A stretch of 64,000 nt of DNA, taken from assembly GCA_963921825.1 (NCBI GenBank), contig OY997588.1, positions 53,824,803-53,888,802 of the forward strand, given 5' to 3'. Under the pieces are notes generated by a model. It was given only the letters and a program-made list of their open reading frames with translations. It was not told the DNA's origin and ran no database searches. A program made the position numbers and the translations under genes. Below, piece after piece: positions 42,553 through 53,884 of the stretch. The DNA is from Erodium maritimum. Taxonomy: Eukaryota > Streptophyta > Magnoliopsida > Geraniales > Geraniaceae. Each line of letters starts with the position of its first letter. The first letter of the stretch is position 1.

Positions 42553-45184
42553 ATCGCAAACCGGCTGCTCAATAACCAAACTCTGTCTCTCTCGCCCTTT
42601 ACCGATCATAGACGTGGTCAGGCGGTCGACCTGTCGGGAGGCTAACCCACAACCTCTCCGTTTCACCCGATCCCAGTCGGGTGGTTAGCCACACCCGCGC
42701 GTCCTTCCCCCGATCCCAGTCGGGGAGCTAGCCCACAACCCCTCCGCTTCTCCCGATCCCAGTCGGGAGGCTAGCTACACCACACAACCTCCACCAGTAA
42801 CCAGTAACCAGTAACCAAACACAATCACAAACAAGTTCAAACAGAAAGTAACGACACCGGTGACAACTCCACAGGCACTCAAGGCCAACAAAACACCGAC
42901 AACCCAACACAGGTTCAACAATCCTACGGGCCCTCATGGCCACCCAAGACACCAACGGTAAAGTACGGGTTCACAACCCCACGGGCACTCACGGCCACCC
43001 AAAACACCGAAACGACAACACGGGCTCTCATGGCCACCCAAGACTCAGCAATAATTAACACGGGCTCTCAAGGCCACCCAAACTTGACAATAAATAACAC
43101 GGGCTCTCAAGGCCACCCAACTCAACAACAAATAACACGGGCTCTCAAGGCCACCCAACTCAACAACAAGTAACACGGGCTCTCAAGGCCACCCAAACTC
43201 AATCAACAAATAACGCACAACAACCTCCGGGCATAGTCATATGCCTCCAGTAAATCAGTTAACGCTAAGTTCTCTGCTCCTACGACACTACTAAGTGTCA
43301 CATGCATTTCCGGTATTCGCTACGTTCCCGTATCATGCATTTCTAATATTCGATAACCTAAATAACCCACGACACCCCGGTGTCACATGCAATTCTACAG
43401 TTAACTTTCCCTAGTCAGGGCCGAGATCCGGCTACTTTTCCCTACCTCGTAAACAACTCCAAAAGCGCTCCACTAAAACCCGAGATGATCCCAGTCACTC
43501 GCCGAGCCTCCCTTTGCCTCGGTCCGCAGCACGATCTAAAAGAACACAGTTTCAAACCACTTTTAAACTAGTAGGAATAAGCCGAAAATTAAATGAACTT
43601 AACGCCCAACGTAACCCCGACAATGTCGATCACTCCCAAGCTTCCCAATTACTCGACATTGTCGAAAAAGGACCCGCAAAGGCCGATTCGCCCGACATGG
43701 CGAATCTGCCCGGGTTTTGTAAATTGCCTTCCGGGGCTCCCTTTCGATCGAAGCCAGACTCCAAATTTAACACGAAGCCCCAAATTAATAACGGCTCCGC
43801 CGTTAAGTTAAAGGTTACGATTTGTCCAGTTTAAATACGACAGTTGTCTTTTACACTCGAGCGGGCTAACAGTAGGGTTACGACGAATCGGGTTCGAGCA
43901 CCCGCGCACCGAACCCAGATTTGATATAAACCCAGTTAAAACCCCTTTTTACTTAAAACCGTCTTTGAAACTCCTTGCTTTAATTAATTCCGTCTTTGAT
44001 TTTAAAACAAAACGGTTTCCTTCTGCTCGTTTCCAAACTCGAGATTTTTGGTCCAAAACCCTTCTAAATCCGTTTTGATTTCGTTTTCCCCCTTTTCGAT
44101 TTAACTTAACTCAAGTTTTTTTAACGACCTTCCTTAATTTTAAAACCCAATTAAATCCACCGATCTAGTTTTAACGATAACAATTTTACGTCCGAACACA
44201 AAGATCGAACTTTTGTTTCACATCTGATTTTCAATGTAAAACTCAACTTAACCCTTTTTTGTTCACATTGAAACAGATCCGAAAAACGTAAGAAACATAA
44301 TACAATAACTTAAATTTGTTCTTCTTTACAATTTCAGATTAACCCTTTACAACAATCCTTTAAACAAAACCGGATTCACTTTTTTTTGTTCTGTTCCTTT
44401 CCATTTCGGGAGTTCCGTTCCATCCCGACCAGATCTGAACGAACTCGGGAACGGGAAAGCAAAAGACGAAGAATGGGATCGGGTTAGGTGCGGCCGACCA
44501 CCGGCGACGCTGTTATCAGCCGAGATTCCACAGACCGAGAACTCACCGTAAAGGGACGGTGGCGGGCGGTGGAGATCGGCGGTGGGAGCGGCGGTGGGGG
44601 TTCGCCTCGTGTCCGGACGACTCGGTCTCGTCCTGGATCTGACGAGCTCGCTGGCGACGGCGGGAGCTCGGGTCACGCGCGATTGAAGGGAGGGTCGGGA
44701 CGAGAAGGGGAGGTGGAGCTCGGTGGCGGCGATGGCGTCGCGGCCGGTCCTCTCCAGATCGGAGGAGAGGAGGGTTCCGGGCTCGGTGGCGGCGTCTTTA
44801 GGGCCGGACGGAACTGGTGGTGGACGGGGCTGGTCTGGTGAGGAAGATGAAGGAGAGAGAGGCAGGGAGGTCGGGATGGAGGAGAAGAGGACGGGACGAG
44901 GGTGGTGAGGGAGGTGGCGGCCGGAAACGGTGGTGGCCGGTCGGAGTTCGGCGAGGGAGGTGAGGGAGAGGAGAGAGGGCTGGAACGAGAGAGAAGAAAG
45001 GATGAGGGTGGCTGCGTGAAATGAGGCTGAAACCCTAGGGTTTTAGTCTTTTAAAGGAGGTGTGGGTTTTGGGCCTCAGAGGACAACCGGGCTGAGAGGC
45101 TGGCTGGGCCGGGTTGGGCCTGCGCGCCTGGACTGGTCCAGACCTGCTCCTTTCTTTTTTTTCTTTTTTTTTGCACTTGTTTCA
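42553..45184 (-). mobile_element. Chromovirus LTR fragment (third subfamily)
   Basis: It holds in reverse the same segments as the other chromovirus LTRs: minisatellite (42880-43215), TAGTGTCGTAGGAGCAGAG, GGTAGGGAAAAGTAGCCGG, an A+T-rich central part and a G+C-rich leader (44440-45120). The probable start, on the minus strand, is TGAAACAAGTGCAAAA at 45184. The distal end with GTGACA is missing because the Athila/Tat-like element abuts at 42552. Confidence 0.8.
42880..43215 (-). repeat. Minisatellite of the third-subfamily LTR
   Basis: About eight units contain CACGGGCTCTCAAGGCCACCC or variants, spaced at roughly 33-38 bp. It occupies the same relative position as the arrays in the other chromovirus LTRs. 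Confidence 0.85.
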
Positions 45185-45892
45185 AAAACCTACCTTAAGG
45201 TTTTCGGATTGTAATTTAATACCCTAATGAAACGAAACGGGTTTTACATGTATGAATAAGCTAATTTTAATGTGTGTGTAAGCTAATCTTAATTTATTAG
45301 CTTACACGTACAAAACATACATTACGATTAGCTTACACATACAAATGCAGTTGCGAACACATACATTACAAATGAAAATAGTAAGAACATACTTTAAGTT
45401 TAGCGTACACATACAACTGAAACAACATGCATTAAGGTTGGCTTACACATACAAATGAAAATGGCAAGAACATACATTGAAAATTACATAAACATACATT
45501 AAGTTTAGTGTAGACATACAACTGAAAATTACAAAACATGCAGTTGCAAAAACATATATACAAAGCATACATTATGATTAGCTTACACATACAAATGTAG
45601 TTGCAAACACATACATTAATGTATGGTTTACAAATTTTGTTTTTGCTTGTACATGTCTTTTCTTGCTTCAAAACATATTCAATATGCTAGTTGATAGTTA
45701 GAACTTGAAAAAATATATAAAAAAATGGCGCAAGAAAAAATTAAATCGGAGTTGAAACGAAACGGGAAAGATCAAAATAATAACTTGGTGAAAAAAAAAT
45801 TCAGCCTTGCATTATGCGATTACATGCGATTCCAAGGCTGGGATTTGGTTCGTATTTCACAAAAAGTTGGCATGGTCGTACTTGAATATTAT
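45185..45892. repeat. A+T-rich degenerate repeats with a long-TIR element relic
   Basis: From 45240 to 45640 the motif ACACATACAAATG and ACATACATTA recur in a loose tandem order. From about 45665 to 45810 the sequence GCTTCAAAACATATTCA then ATGGCGCAAG then AACGAAACGGGAAA matches the right arm of the long-TIR element at 48020-48150. This is therefore a relic of another member of that family. A 90-codon frame here shows no domain and overlaps known repeat DNA. Confidence 0.6.
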
Positions 45893-45949
45893 CATATATA
45901 TGTTTGGACATTTATGATTGAACTACGGGCACTTAGACTAACATCACTA
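45893..45949 (-). repeat. Fragment of a Co1 LTR start
   Basis: About 57 bp match the first bases of the Co1 LTR on the minus strand (TGTTAGTCTAAGTGCCCGTA at 45949). Everything else of the LTR is missing. It marks an old insertion cut down by deletion. Confidence 0.75.
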
Positions 45950-45979
45950 ACAACCAAATTTAAGGTAAAATTAACAATG

Positions 45980-46140
45980 AGTATTAAATGGAATTAATGA
46001 AAATTTAGGGTACTGAGGTGACACAAAAAAGATTTAGGGTACTCCAATTGAATTAATGAAAGTTTAGGGTACTGAGGCGACAAAAAAGATTTAGGGTACT
46101 TTAAATAAAATATGAAAGATTTAGGGTACTAAGGTGGAAT
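45980..46140 (+). repeat. Short tandem repeats with TTTAGGGTACT
   Basis: TTTAGGGTACT occurs five times in about 140 bp. A larger unit of about 60 bp (GAATTAATGAAA.TTTAGGGTACTGAGG.GAC) is present twice. The origin is unknown. Confidence 0.8.
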
Positions 46141-46144
46141 TAAC

Positions 46145-46420
46145 CCAATCGATATTTACTCAATACACATGACCAAGGATTCAACCCCAAAGTCATGCAT
46201 CCAAAACCCTACACAAAACCTAACTTTATAACTAAACTAGAGAAGGATAGAGATTAAAACTAGGATTTGGTTGAAAAACCCAATAAAACACCCTCTAGCT
46301 TGCAAACCCACGATCTCCAACTCTCCAAAGCTTCAACACATGAGAATGGAGAAGTTGGAGATGGTGGGAGACTTCATGGATGCTTGGAAACTCCTTCGAT
46401 TGTCAAAGTTATTCTCTTAG
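46145..46420 (-). repeat. Athila-type LTR fragment, inverted relative to 50650-50830
   Basis: In reverse it reads GGAGAGTTGGAGATCGTGGG, TTGCAAGCTAGAGGGTG, TATTGGGTTTTTCAACC and AATCCTTGGTCATG, all of which recur in direct order at 50650-50822. It thus forms one arm of a 180-bp inverted repeat. The sequence resumes beyond the inserted LTR at 52345 (GGTGGATCTTGG). Confidence 0.7.
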
Positions 46421-46712
46421 GTGGTTGATGAGCGTAAATTTTTCCTAGTTAATTAGACCATTTTCCTCTATATTTTTACCTTGTCTGTGCTTCGTTTTTA
46501 TATTTTTAGCGCTTAGTAATAACTACGTGAATCCTCGTTCTTGGTCGATATTTTCAAGTGTTCAAAATATATTCATGTTTGGTCTTGTTTAGTAGGCCAC
46601 AAAAAAAGAAAATTATTGGCGTAAAAACGAGGTTGATCGGAGCTAAAGTGAAGCGGGAATGGGCGACAGAAGTTTAAACTAAAAATAGGGAAAACTGTGG
46701 AGCTCTCGAAGT

Positions 46713-46964
46713 GTACAGATCACAGGACGGACTAGGTGAGCTCTCGAAGCTTGTGGAGCTAGGAGCAGAGACCGGGTTTTACTTTTGAGTCTATTGACGG
46801 ATACCTTGTTTTGTCCACTTGTTGGGACTTATTTGGAGTTGTAAATATTATTTTGATTGATTAAATGGCGATTTTAAAGTGTTGATTCAAAACAGGTTTA
46901 AAATGTTTTATCATTTTAAACGTTCGCGTCCCTAGTTCGGTTTTACTAAAATTGGGGCGTAACA
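46713..46964 (+). repeat. Distal end of a chromovirus LTR
   Basis: It matches the last 250 bp of chromovirus LTRs (compare 7350-7611), from ACGGACTAGGTGAGCTC to GGGGCGTAACA. It joins the Athila-type LTR at a shared GAGCTCTCGAAG and abuts the long-TIR element at 46965. Confidence 0.85.
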
Positions 46965-48325
46965 AAATCTATTGAGAACCACACTTAACATAGGAACCGT
47001 GAGAACCAATCCTAGCCACTATCACCTATGATCCAACACTGATCAAAATGTCACATCATCACCCCAATCCAACCCACATACACACCACTTTCATTCATTC
47101 TCACACAAGCAATGACATAATTGTAATAGCATGGTGTCATGTGGACAAGTGTCCATTTTTTTCTTCACCAATTCACTAATTTAATATTTCCCGATTCGTT
47201 TGAACTCCGATTAACTTCAAACTTGCGCCAATATTTTTCTTTTTTCAAGGGCTTTAAATCAAGATCAGTCATGAATATATTTTGAAGCACGATAATAAAA
47301 ATTTATATCAAAGTGATAAAAATAATGTTGAGCGTTGATAAGTCTTCACTAATAAATGTTTTATATCGGAGTACCAAACTAGTGTTAAATGTTGATAAAA
47401 AAACATGTAATGAGGTGATAAGAAACAAATAATGAGGTGATAAATAGCATTTTCAATTTTGATAATAAGTGTGATACACTAGAGTTTAATGTTGATATAA
47501 AAAACTTGTGATGGGGTGATAAAAAAACACGTATTTCAATGATAAATCTAGTGTTTAGTGTTGATAAAACTGGTGTTCATAAAAAGCACGTGATGAGATG
47601 ATAAAAATCATGATCAGTTTTGGAGAATGGGGTGATAAAACCAATGTAAAGTGTTGATAAAACCAGGGTATAGTGTTGATAAACACAGAGCAAAGTGTTG
47701 ATAAAAATTACCCATATATAATTTCTTTAAAAACCAGCCCCGAAATAATTTTTTTTTGTTCTTCAAAAAAACATGTGATGGGGGTGATAAAACACACGTA
47801 ATTTGAATGATAAACCTAGTGTTTAGTGTTGATAAAACTAGTGTTCATAAAAAGCACGCGATGAGGTGATAAAATCATGATCAGTTTCGGAAAATGAGGT
47901 GATAAAATCAGTGTAAAGTGTTGATAAAACCAGTGTAAAAGTGTTGATAAATCCATAGCAAAATGTTGATAAAAATTGCCCAGATTTTTATAAAAAAAAT
48001 CAACCCCAAAATAAAAAAAATTTCATGCTTCAAAATATATTCATGACTGATCTTGATTGAAATCCCTTAAAAAAAACTAATGGCGCAAGTTTGAAGCCAA
48101 TCAGAGTTCAAACGAAACGGGAAAAATAAAATTAGTGAATTGGTTAAAAAAAAGTAATATGATAGTTTTAATAAAAAGCCCTTACCACTTACTAAAAAGT
48201 GTTGTTTTTTTGCAGTCAACTAGTCAACTACTCAATTGCATCTCATCCATCCATTCTTAAAATGGATGACTTAGATTGGTTGTCGCGGTTCCTACGTTAA
48301 AACAAGGTTCTCACCAGATTTCTCC
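46965..48325. mobile_element. DNA element with about 350-bp terminal inverted repeats
   Basis: The left arm (46965-47310) and right arm (47990-48325, reversed) share CT.(T/G)TGAGAACC, TAGGAACCG, AACCAATC at the tips and CACCAATTCACTAAT, TTCGTTTGAACTC, CTTCAAACTTGCGCCA and GATCAGTCATGAATATATTTTGAAGCA at the inner ends. The arms differ in the middle. No transposase is present. Long arms are usual for Mutator-like and foldback elements. The left tip lacks GGAG, so it was probably clipped by the neighbouring chromovirus piece. Confidence 0.72.
47503..48030 (+). repeat. Core duplication of the long-TIR element, period about 268 bp
   Basis: The blocks starting TGTGATGGGGTGATAAAA (about 47505) and TGTGATGGGGGTGATAAAA (about 47773) run in parallel to the GATAAAAATT.CCCA phrase. 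Each block contains six to eight copies of a short GT.TTGATAAA motif. The core is thus a two-level repeat, with no reading frame. Confidence 0.85.
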
Positions 48326-48349
48326 TCCAGCATTATATATATATATATA

Positions 48350-48438
48350 GGAGAAATCTATTGAGAACCACTCTTAACATAGGAACTGTGAGAACCAATC
48401 CTAGCCACATATATTTAAGATCCAACATTCACCATGAT
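48350..48438 (+). repeat. Tip of a second long-TIR element
   Basis: GGAGAAATCTATTGAGAACC and about 70 following bases match the left tip at 46965. It is separated from the first element by 24 bp, mostly (TA)n. A chromovirus LTR begins at 48439 and ends it. Confidence 0.8.
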
Positions 48439-50648
48439 TGTAATAACCACTCCGGCCAACGCCAGTCAAACCTACGAAAAACAGGAAAATTTAAAAATTT
48501 TGAGCAGACACTGTATTGAACCGGAATTGGACCCCGAGGGTCATACCGGACTTAAGTTGACCCCGTTATTGACCAAAGTGAGTTCCGGGGGACTCAGGGC
48601 AACTTTCTGGTCAGTTTGGGAAATGTTGACTTTTCGCTGGAAAAGTCAACCGAGCGACGTTTTGGTCCATTCGAGGACCGTTTTGGATCCAAAAAGCTTA
48701 GCCGTCGTCGCAGCGGTCTTAGTTGGGCCGTTTCCTTGTAGCCCGCAAAGTTTCGTAATTTCTTGGAAAAAGTGCCCGTTCGGGGCCCGAAACGTCCGAT
48801 TTTCGCGAATCTGATTGGAAAATATCTTCTAGATATTTTTCCCAAAAAGGTGAGGGACCCACCTTGCTACTTGTGAAGCAAGTGGTGGAGTTAGGTGTGG
48901 GACAAGACAAGGAAGACTACTTTTAGTATTAGTTTTATATTAAAGTATTAGAATTGATTTTTTTGAAACAAAATAAAAGGGAAAAGGATGTTAGTCTCGG
49001 CCATTTGAACAGAAAAGGAGAGTTGGGTAGAGAGAGAAAGTGGAGAGAAGAAAGAGAAGAAGGAAAAGGAAAAAGAAAGGAGAAAGGTTAGAGTTTTGTG
49101 ATTTCCCGACAATCCGACCGACGGATCGTCTTAACGGTTGAAGAATCGAGCTCTCGTCGTCATTCCCTACGGTGAGAACCTAACCGATTTTCGTTTTGGT
49201 ACATTTGAAATTTAGGGTTTGAGTTTAAACGGTTTGATTATGGTTGGGTTTTGGTTAGAATTGGTTTAAAGATTGAATGGTTGAGGTTTGGGGTTCGTTA
49301 GGAACGTTTTGGGGCAAAAAGGGAATTTTTCCATTGTGGCCGTGTGGGGCCCACGTGCTCGGGTGCTCGGGTTTTATCGTTCGGGTGGTTTAAAACGTTC
49401 CCCGGACCATTTACCCTTAATCGAATCGAAATTTGGATTTAAATTGGAGAAGTTGTAATTTATCGGGTTTAGAAACTTTAAACGTCATTTAATTGACTCG
49501 GGAGTCGGAATGCGATTCGGGCAAGTACATTGGGTTCCTTGATGTATTCTAAGACCGTAGAAACCAAAACGGGGGCTTTCGGAGCCCCGGAAGGCAATTA
49601 ACAAAACCCGGGCAGATTCGCCATGTCGGGTGAATCGGGCCTTTACGGGTCCCTTATCGACAATGTCGAGTAATTGGGAAGTTTGGGAGTGATCGACATT
49701 GTCGGGGTTAAGTTTGGGCTTCGAGTTTAATGGTTTTCGGTTTATTCGTACTAGTTTAAAAGTGCCTTTAATTGTGTTCTTTTAGATCGTGCCACGGACC
49801 GAGGCAAGCGAAAGCTGGGTGAGTGACTGAGATCATCACCGGAGCTTGTGGTTTGGCTTCTGGGAGAACACGCACGAGGTAGGGAAAAGTAGCCGGATCT
49901 CGGCCCTGACTGGGGAAAGTTAACAGTAGAATTGCATGTGACACCGGGGTGTCGTGGGTTGAATAGGTTTATTTAATTATTAGAAAAGCATGCTACGGGA
50001 ACTTGGTAATTATTAGAAAAGCATGCTACGGGAACTTGGTAATTATTAGAAAAGCATGATACGGGATTGTAGCGTTTGTCAGAAAAGCATGTTACGGGAA
50101 CTTAGTAATTATTGGAAAGGCATGTGACACTTAGTAGTGTCGTAGGAGCAGAGAACTTAGCGATAATTGTTTTACTGGAGGCATATGACCATGCCCGGAG
50201 GTTGATTGTGAAACTGTTGATATTAGGACTGTTGGAGGCTTGGGTTAAGCCGGAGGTTGATTGTTTATTTTTGCGTCTTGGGTGGCCTTGAGAGCCCGTG
50301 TATTATTATGGTTGAGTCTTGGGTGGCCTTGAGAGCCCGTGTTAATTATGGTTGAGTCTTGGGTGGCCTTGAGAGCCCATGTTAATTATGGTTGAGTCTT
50401 GGGTGGCCTTGAGAGCCCGTGTTAATTGTTGTTGAGTCTGGGGTGGCCTTGAGAGGCGTATTAATTGTTGTTGAGTTGGGTGGCCTTGAGAGCCGTGTTA
50501 ATTGTTGTTGAGTTTGGGTGGCCATGAGAGCCCTTGTGTTTGCTGTTGAGTTTGGGTGGCCATGAGAGCCCGTGTGTTATTACTGATGTCTTGGGGTTGT
50601 TGAGCCCGCGAGTTAAGTGGTTGTGTTTTGGGAGGCCATGATGGCCCT
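48439..50648 (+). repeat. Chromovirus LTR, proximal part (subfamily CV1)
   Basis: It starts TGTAATAACCACTCC and matches CV-A 4068 onwards through the leader and the GGTAGGGAAAAGTAGCCGG segment. At 49975-50100 a unit of about 58-60 bp with GAAAAGCATG.TACGGGA is repeated. The GGTGGCC minisatellite follows (50270-50640) and the LTR breaks off at about 50648. The distal end is missing. Confidence 0.88.
50270..50640 (+). repeat. Minisatellite of the LTR at 48439
   Basis: About nine units with GGGTGGCCTTGAGAGCCCGTG are spaced at 33-46 bp. Many read CCTTGAG instead of CCATGAG, the same variant as in the LTR at 61727. Confidence 0.85.
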
Positions 50649-51420
50649 TTGGAGAGTTGGAGATGGTGGGTTTGCAAACTAGAGGAGTTTTTATTGGGTT
50701 TCTCAACCTTATCCCGGTTCTAATCTCAAACTCTTCTCTATTTTGTTATAAAAATTGGTTTTTTTTGGTGTGCTTGAGTAGGAATTGGATTCCATGACCT
50801 TGGATTCCAATCCTTGGTCATGGGTGTTGTGTAGATGATGATTTCCTTTAAACTGATGCATGGTTGTATGGTTAATTTGAGTTTGGTGGTGTTTTTGGCA
50901 TGAAATGGGGTTTTTGAGTTTAATTAGCATCCACTTGCTTGTATGAGTTTTACCAACATTTTAGCTAAACGATGTTCATGCATGATTTTCCTACTTTGTG
51001 TTTGATAATTTCATGATTTTAAAACCCGATTTCATGTGCTAGCTCATATCTCGGGTGTATATCAAGTTTTAGGTTAGAGTTCGTAAAAATGAAAACTTTA
51101 GCCATTTAGTGAACTTATTTAGGATTTCTGATATTCTTATGTCTTGATTTCCTATTGACAGGATAGAAATATGCTAGGATGTTTTTTCTCGATTCTCTTG
51201 TGTGTTTCAAGCCGACCGAACGATTTGGGGATTTTCTCATGATTGTTGTGTGCGCTATGTAGATCGATTTTTGGAGCGATCCATGATTCGATCTAGTGTG
51301 AGATGAGATTTCACATTTATAGAATTTGCTTACGCTTGTGTATTACTAGAACGAGGTTGTATTTAGTTCAACTTGATTATAAGTACCATCTTGATTGATG
51401 GTATTTGATATTCGAGAAGT

Positions 51421-51830
51421 GAACTAGGCGTAGCTAAGTAGATTCGTCCATGGTTTAGAGTTTACTCATGCTTGTGTTTTACCAGAGCGTCGTGATTCAT
51501 TGCTCTATTTAGTTCTCCTTAATGATCGATTTATTCGGTCATTAGGTTGATTGAACTAGGAGTAGCTGAGTAGATTCGACATCTATTTAGAGTCCTCTCA
51601 TGCTTGTGTAGTGCCAGAGTATCGCGATTCGATACTCTATTTAGTTCTACCTGATTTCCGGTGTTCATCGCTATTGATGATATTCGGGAATTAGGAAGTG
51701 AACTAGGTGTAGCTGAGTTGATTCACCGAGTGGTGTAGATATCTCTACTTGTGGTAGTTGGTAGCGAGAGTGACATGCATTCGTTGTCGTTATCTCTCGT
51801 TCGGTGATTGATCGAGCTTCGCTCAAGATC
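51421..51830 (+). repeat. Tandem repeats of about 140 bp in the Athila-type LTR
   Basis: GAACTAGG.GTAGCT.AGT starts units at 51421, 51553 and 51700, each followed by TCATGCTTGTGT and a CTATTTAGTTC block. A more diverged unit precedes at about 51290. Spacing varies between 132 and 147 bp. Confidence 0.8.
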
Positions 51831-52349
51831 ATAGAACTACACCCTATTTCTACTTTTATTGATTTCCGATGATTGGAGGTTCGCATTTCGGTCCGGGCAA
51901 TGGTCTTGTGCCCTCTCCCCGTGACTAGTATGCAGTTGATTTCTTGATACCGCATACATAGGAACTTAAGTGTTCTAAGACCATAAGGAAAGCGTTATTT
52001 GATTTCACCCTCGTTAACAAAACCATGCGTTAATTGGAATTCATCTTTACCTGTACCGTGACCGACTCTTTGTGTGAATCAAAGTTATGTGTTTTAGGTG
52101 GTAGCGTGTATATAGACTTTATTTTTGCCTAGACTTAAAACAATTCATTTACATTTCTGCCCTTTATTTTCCCTTTCGGGGATGTGGAAGTGACAGCCCA
52201 CGTCCCTAGGTTTTAGCGAAATACTAGTGATACCTTTACTCCCCGTGGGATCGACCGGTACTTAACAGTCTCTATATTGCTTGATGACCGTGTCCTGATG
52301 CACGTTAAAAGAGGGATTTGACGCATAGTCATCCCCACTCACCAGTGGT

Positions 52350-53259
52350 GGATCTTGGTCCAAAAGTAAAGAAGAAAGCAAGAAAAACTAGAGAGAAGAA
52401 GAACAAACAATATACTAAATTTTTTCACTCTTTAAAAAAATGTTGTATCAAATTTTTTTGATGTCCAAACTATCCTCAGAACAATTTTTATACAATAAAA
52501 AAATTCTGGTCTGATCCACTATGTATACGCGACCTGGACGTTGGGTAGAGGAGATGCTGAGGCACCAGATCCGGTGTGGGCGCGCGTTGGAGAGGAGTGG
52601 TGCAACCAGCAACGTTAGCCGTTCATAACACGGTCAAGAAATTCTACGACTATAGTAGTAAGTCAAAGTACGCAATTTGAACGGCTGATCTGGTCTCATG
52701 TACGATTCAACTAATCACACGCCACGAGACCTTTGTGGACTGCGCACCACTGGATTGAATAGGGATAAGACCGCCACTTAGAGCTATCTGATTGTGCCAC
52801 GTGTCCCGCTCTGCTACATTTTTTTTTCTACTTTTAAACTTTATGCTTATTCTCGCACCATTTATGCTCTAATCAACTTTGTTCCTGCGCTAATATTCTC
52901 CTTTTCTCGAGGCCTACAAAATGAGACCAATGACTAATATTTGTGGAAAATTTGAAAAAAATTAACAATAAAGGAGGCTTTGCGCATGCAGCGTATAATG
53001 TTAAAAATATAAAAGAAGAACAAAAGGGGTCAAAATCTAGGGGAAAATAGATAAATTAATTAGGACAAATTTACACTCATCAACACGTCATATAAATATT
53101 TTATTAGTAAGTGTACCATACAATTACTTTTTTCGAATTAGAAGTGGAAAATCGTGGACATTAAACCTACTAACATCGTCGACGGCTCCCTTGGCCTCGT
53201 CCAAGGAAGTCGCTAGTGGCCTTCCCCCCTCCTGTTCTCTTGATTTACCTTTCAATGTC
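52350..53259. other. Unassigned A+T-rich region
   Basis: The first part (52345-52450) continues the older Athila-type fragment left of 46421. The rest has no frame or known motif. Two phrases of the GAACGGCTGATCTGGTCTC kind are common in plant intergenic DNA. Nothing here supports a gene. Confidence 0.35.
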
Positions 53260-53520
53260 TCTACATCTTGTCTCTCGTCGTTTGGAATCGTGTTGTCATG
53301 CCCATGTTATCAGAGGTTCGTTCGCAGCGACAATTGTTGTGGTATCTTGGTGAGCAAGTGCGGTCGTGTCTTGGTGATGGCGTGATTGGTTTAATGGTGC
53401 TTCGCCTCTGCATCTGTCTTTCATCGTCTAAAATCGTTCTGTCATGCCCGTGTTCTCGGAGGTGCTAGCTTCGTTCGCGAAGGCTCTTCCCTCGTGGTTT
53501 TCTGATGAGCAGAGGTAGTC
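53260..53520 (+). repeat. Diverged tandem duplication of about 150 bp
   Basis: TGTCATGCCCATGTTATCAGAGG (about 53294) and TGTCATGCCCGTGTTCTCGGAGG (about 53440) head two similar blocks that share TCTC/TCATCGTCT...AATCGT and TTCGTTCGC. Short overlapping frames over the area show no known domain. The segment 53520-53885 to the right is also unassigned. Confidence 0.6.
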
Positions 53521-53884
53521 ATGGCTCGGCGTTGCTGGGATTGTTGTAAAGGTGCTCTATTCTTCGTGGTCGCTGGCCTGATCTTTGGTGGGGCGGATAC
53601 ATCGTTGGAGTGGTATTTAGAGCATCACCACTCATTGTGGTTGGTCGTTCTAGCGACCTTGACGGTGTCAGGTGCCGATAGTATGTGTGCAGGATGGCCA
53701 GGTTTATGATTCACTTAGTGAATCTATTGCTTGTTAGTCATGGGGTGTGGTCGGTGTTGGTTCTGGTTTGTCTCCGTCTCTCGGCTCGTTTGGTTGCTCA
53801 GCCTCGATCCTTGTTCTTTTATGTTGAAGTGTGGGATTGGGTTCGGGTGTTCGTCGATGGTTGTAGTGGTCCCGTAAATTTTTT

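Larger units (their letters stand above)
46426..52344 (+). mobile_element. Athila-type LTR, probably solo, opened by other elements
   Basis: It starts TGATGAGCGTAAA and ends CCCCACTCACCA, with GTGGT on both sides (46421-46425 and 52345-52349). Own sequence is about 46426-46712 and 50649-52344. The distal part has GTGGGATCGACCGGTACTTA and the terminal GGGATTTGACGCA phrase seen near the end of Athila/Tat LTRs. No primer site follows. The interior 46713-50648 is chromovirus and TIR-element DNA. The family name is an inference; the target duplication is seen. Confidence 0.75.

Noticed and set aside
45725..45997. A 90-codon frame starting MAQEKIKSELKR as a small gene
   Set aside because: Its first half matches the arm of the long-TIR element and its second half a Co1 LTR fragment, so it is a chance frame across two repeats.
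52342..52524. CAGTGGTGGATC...GATCCACTATG as ends of a small hAT element
   Set aside because: The first bases are the last bases of the Athila-type LTR plus its GTGGT target duplication, so the apparent left end was created by that insertion. No 8-bp duplication is present.
53191..53709. Short plus-strand frames (Cys- and Leu-rich) as a host exon
   Set aside because: They overlap a diverged tandem duplication, have no supporting splice pattern or domain and are interrupted at short distances.
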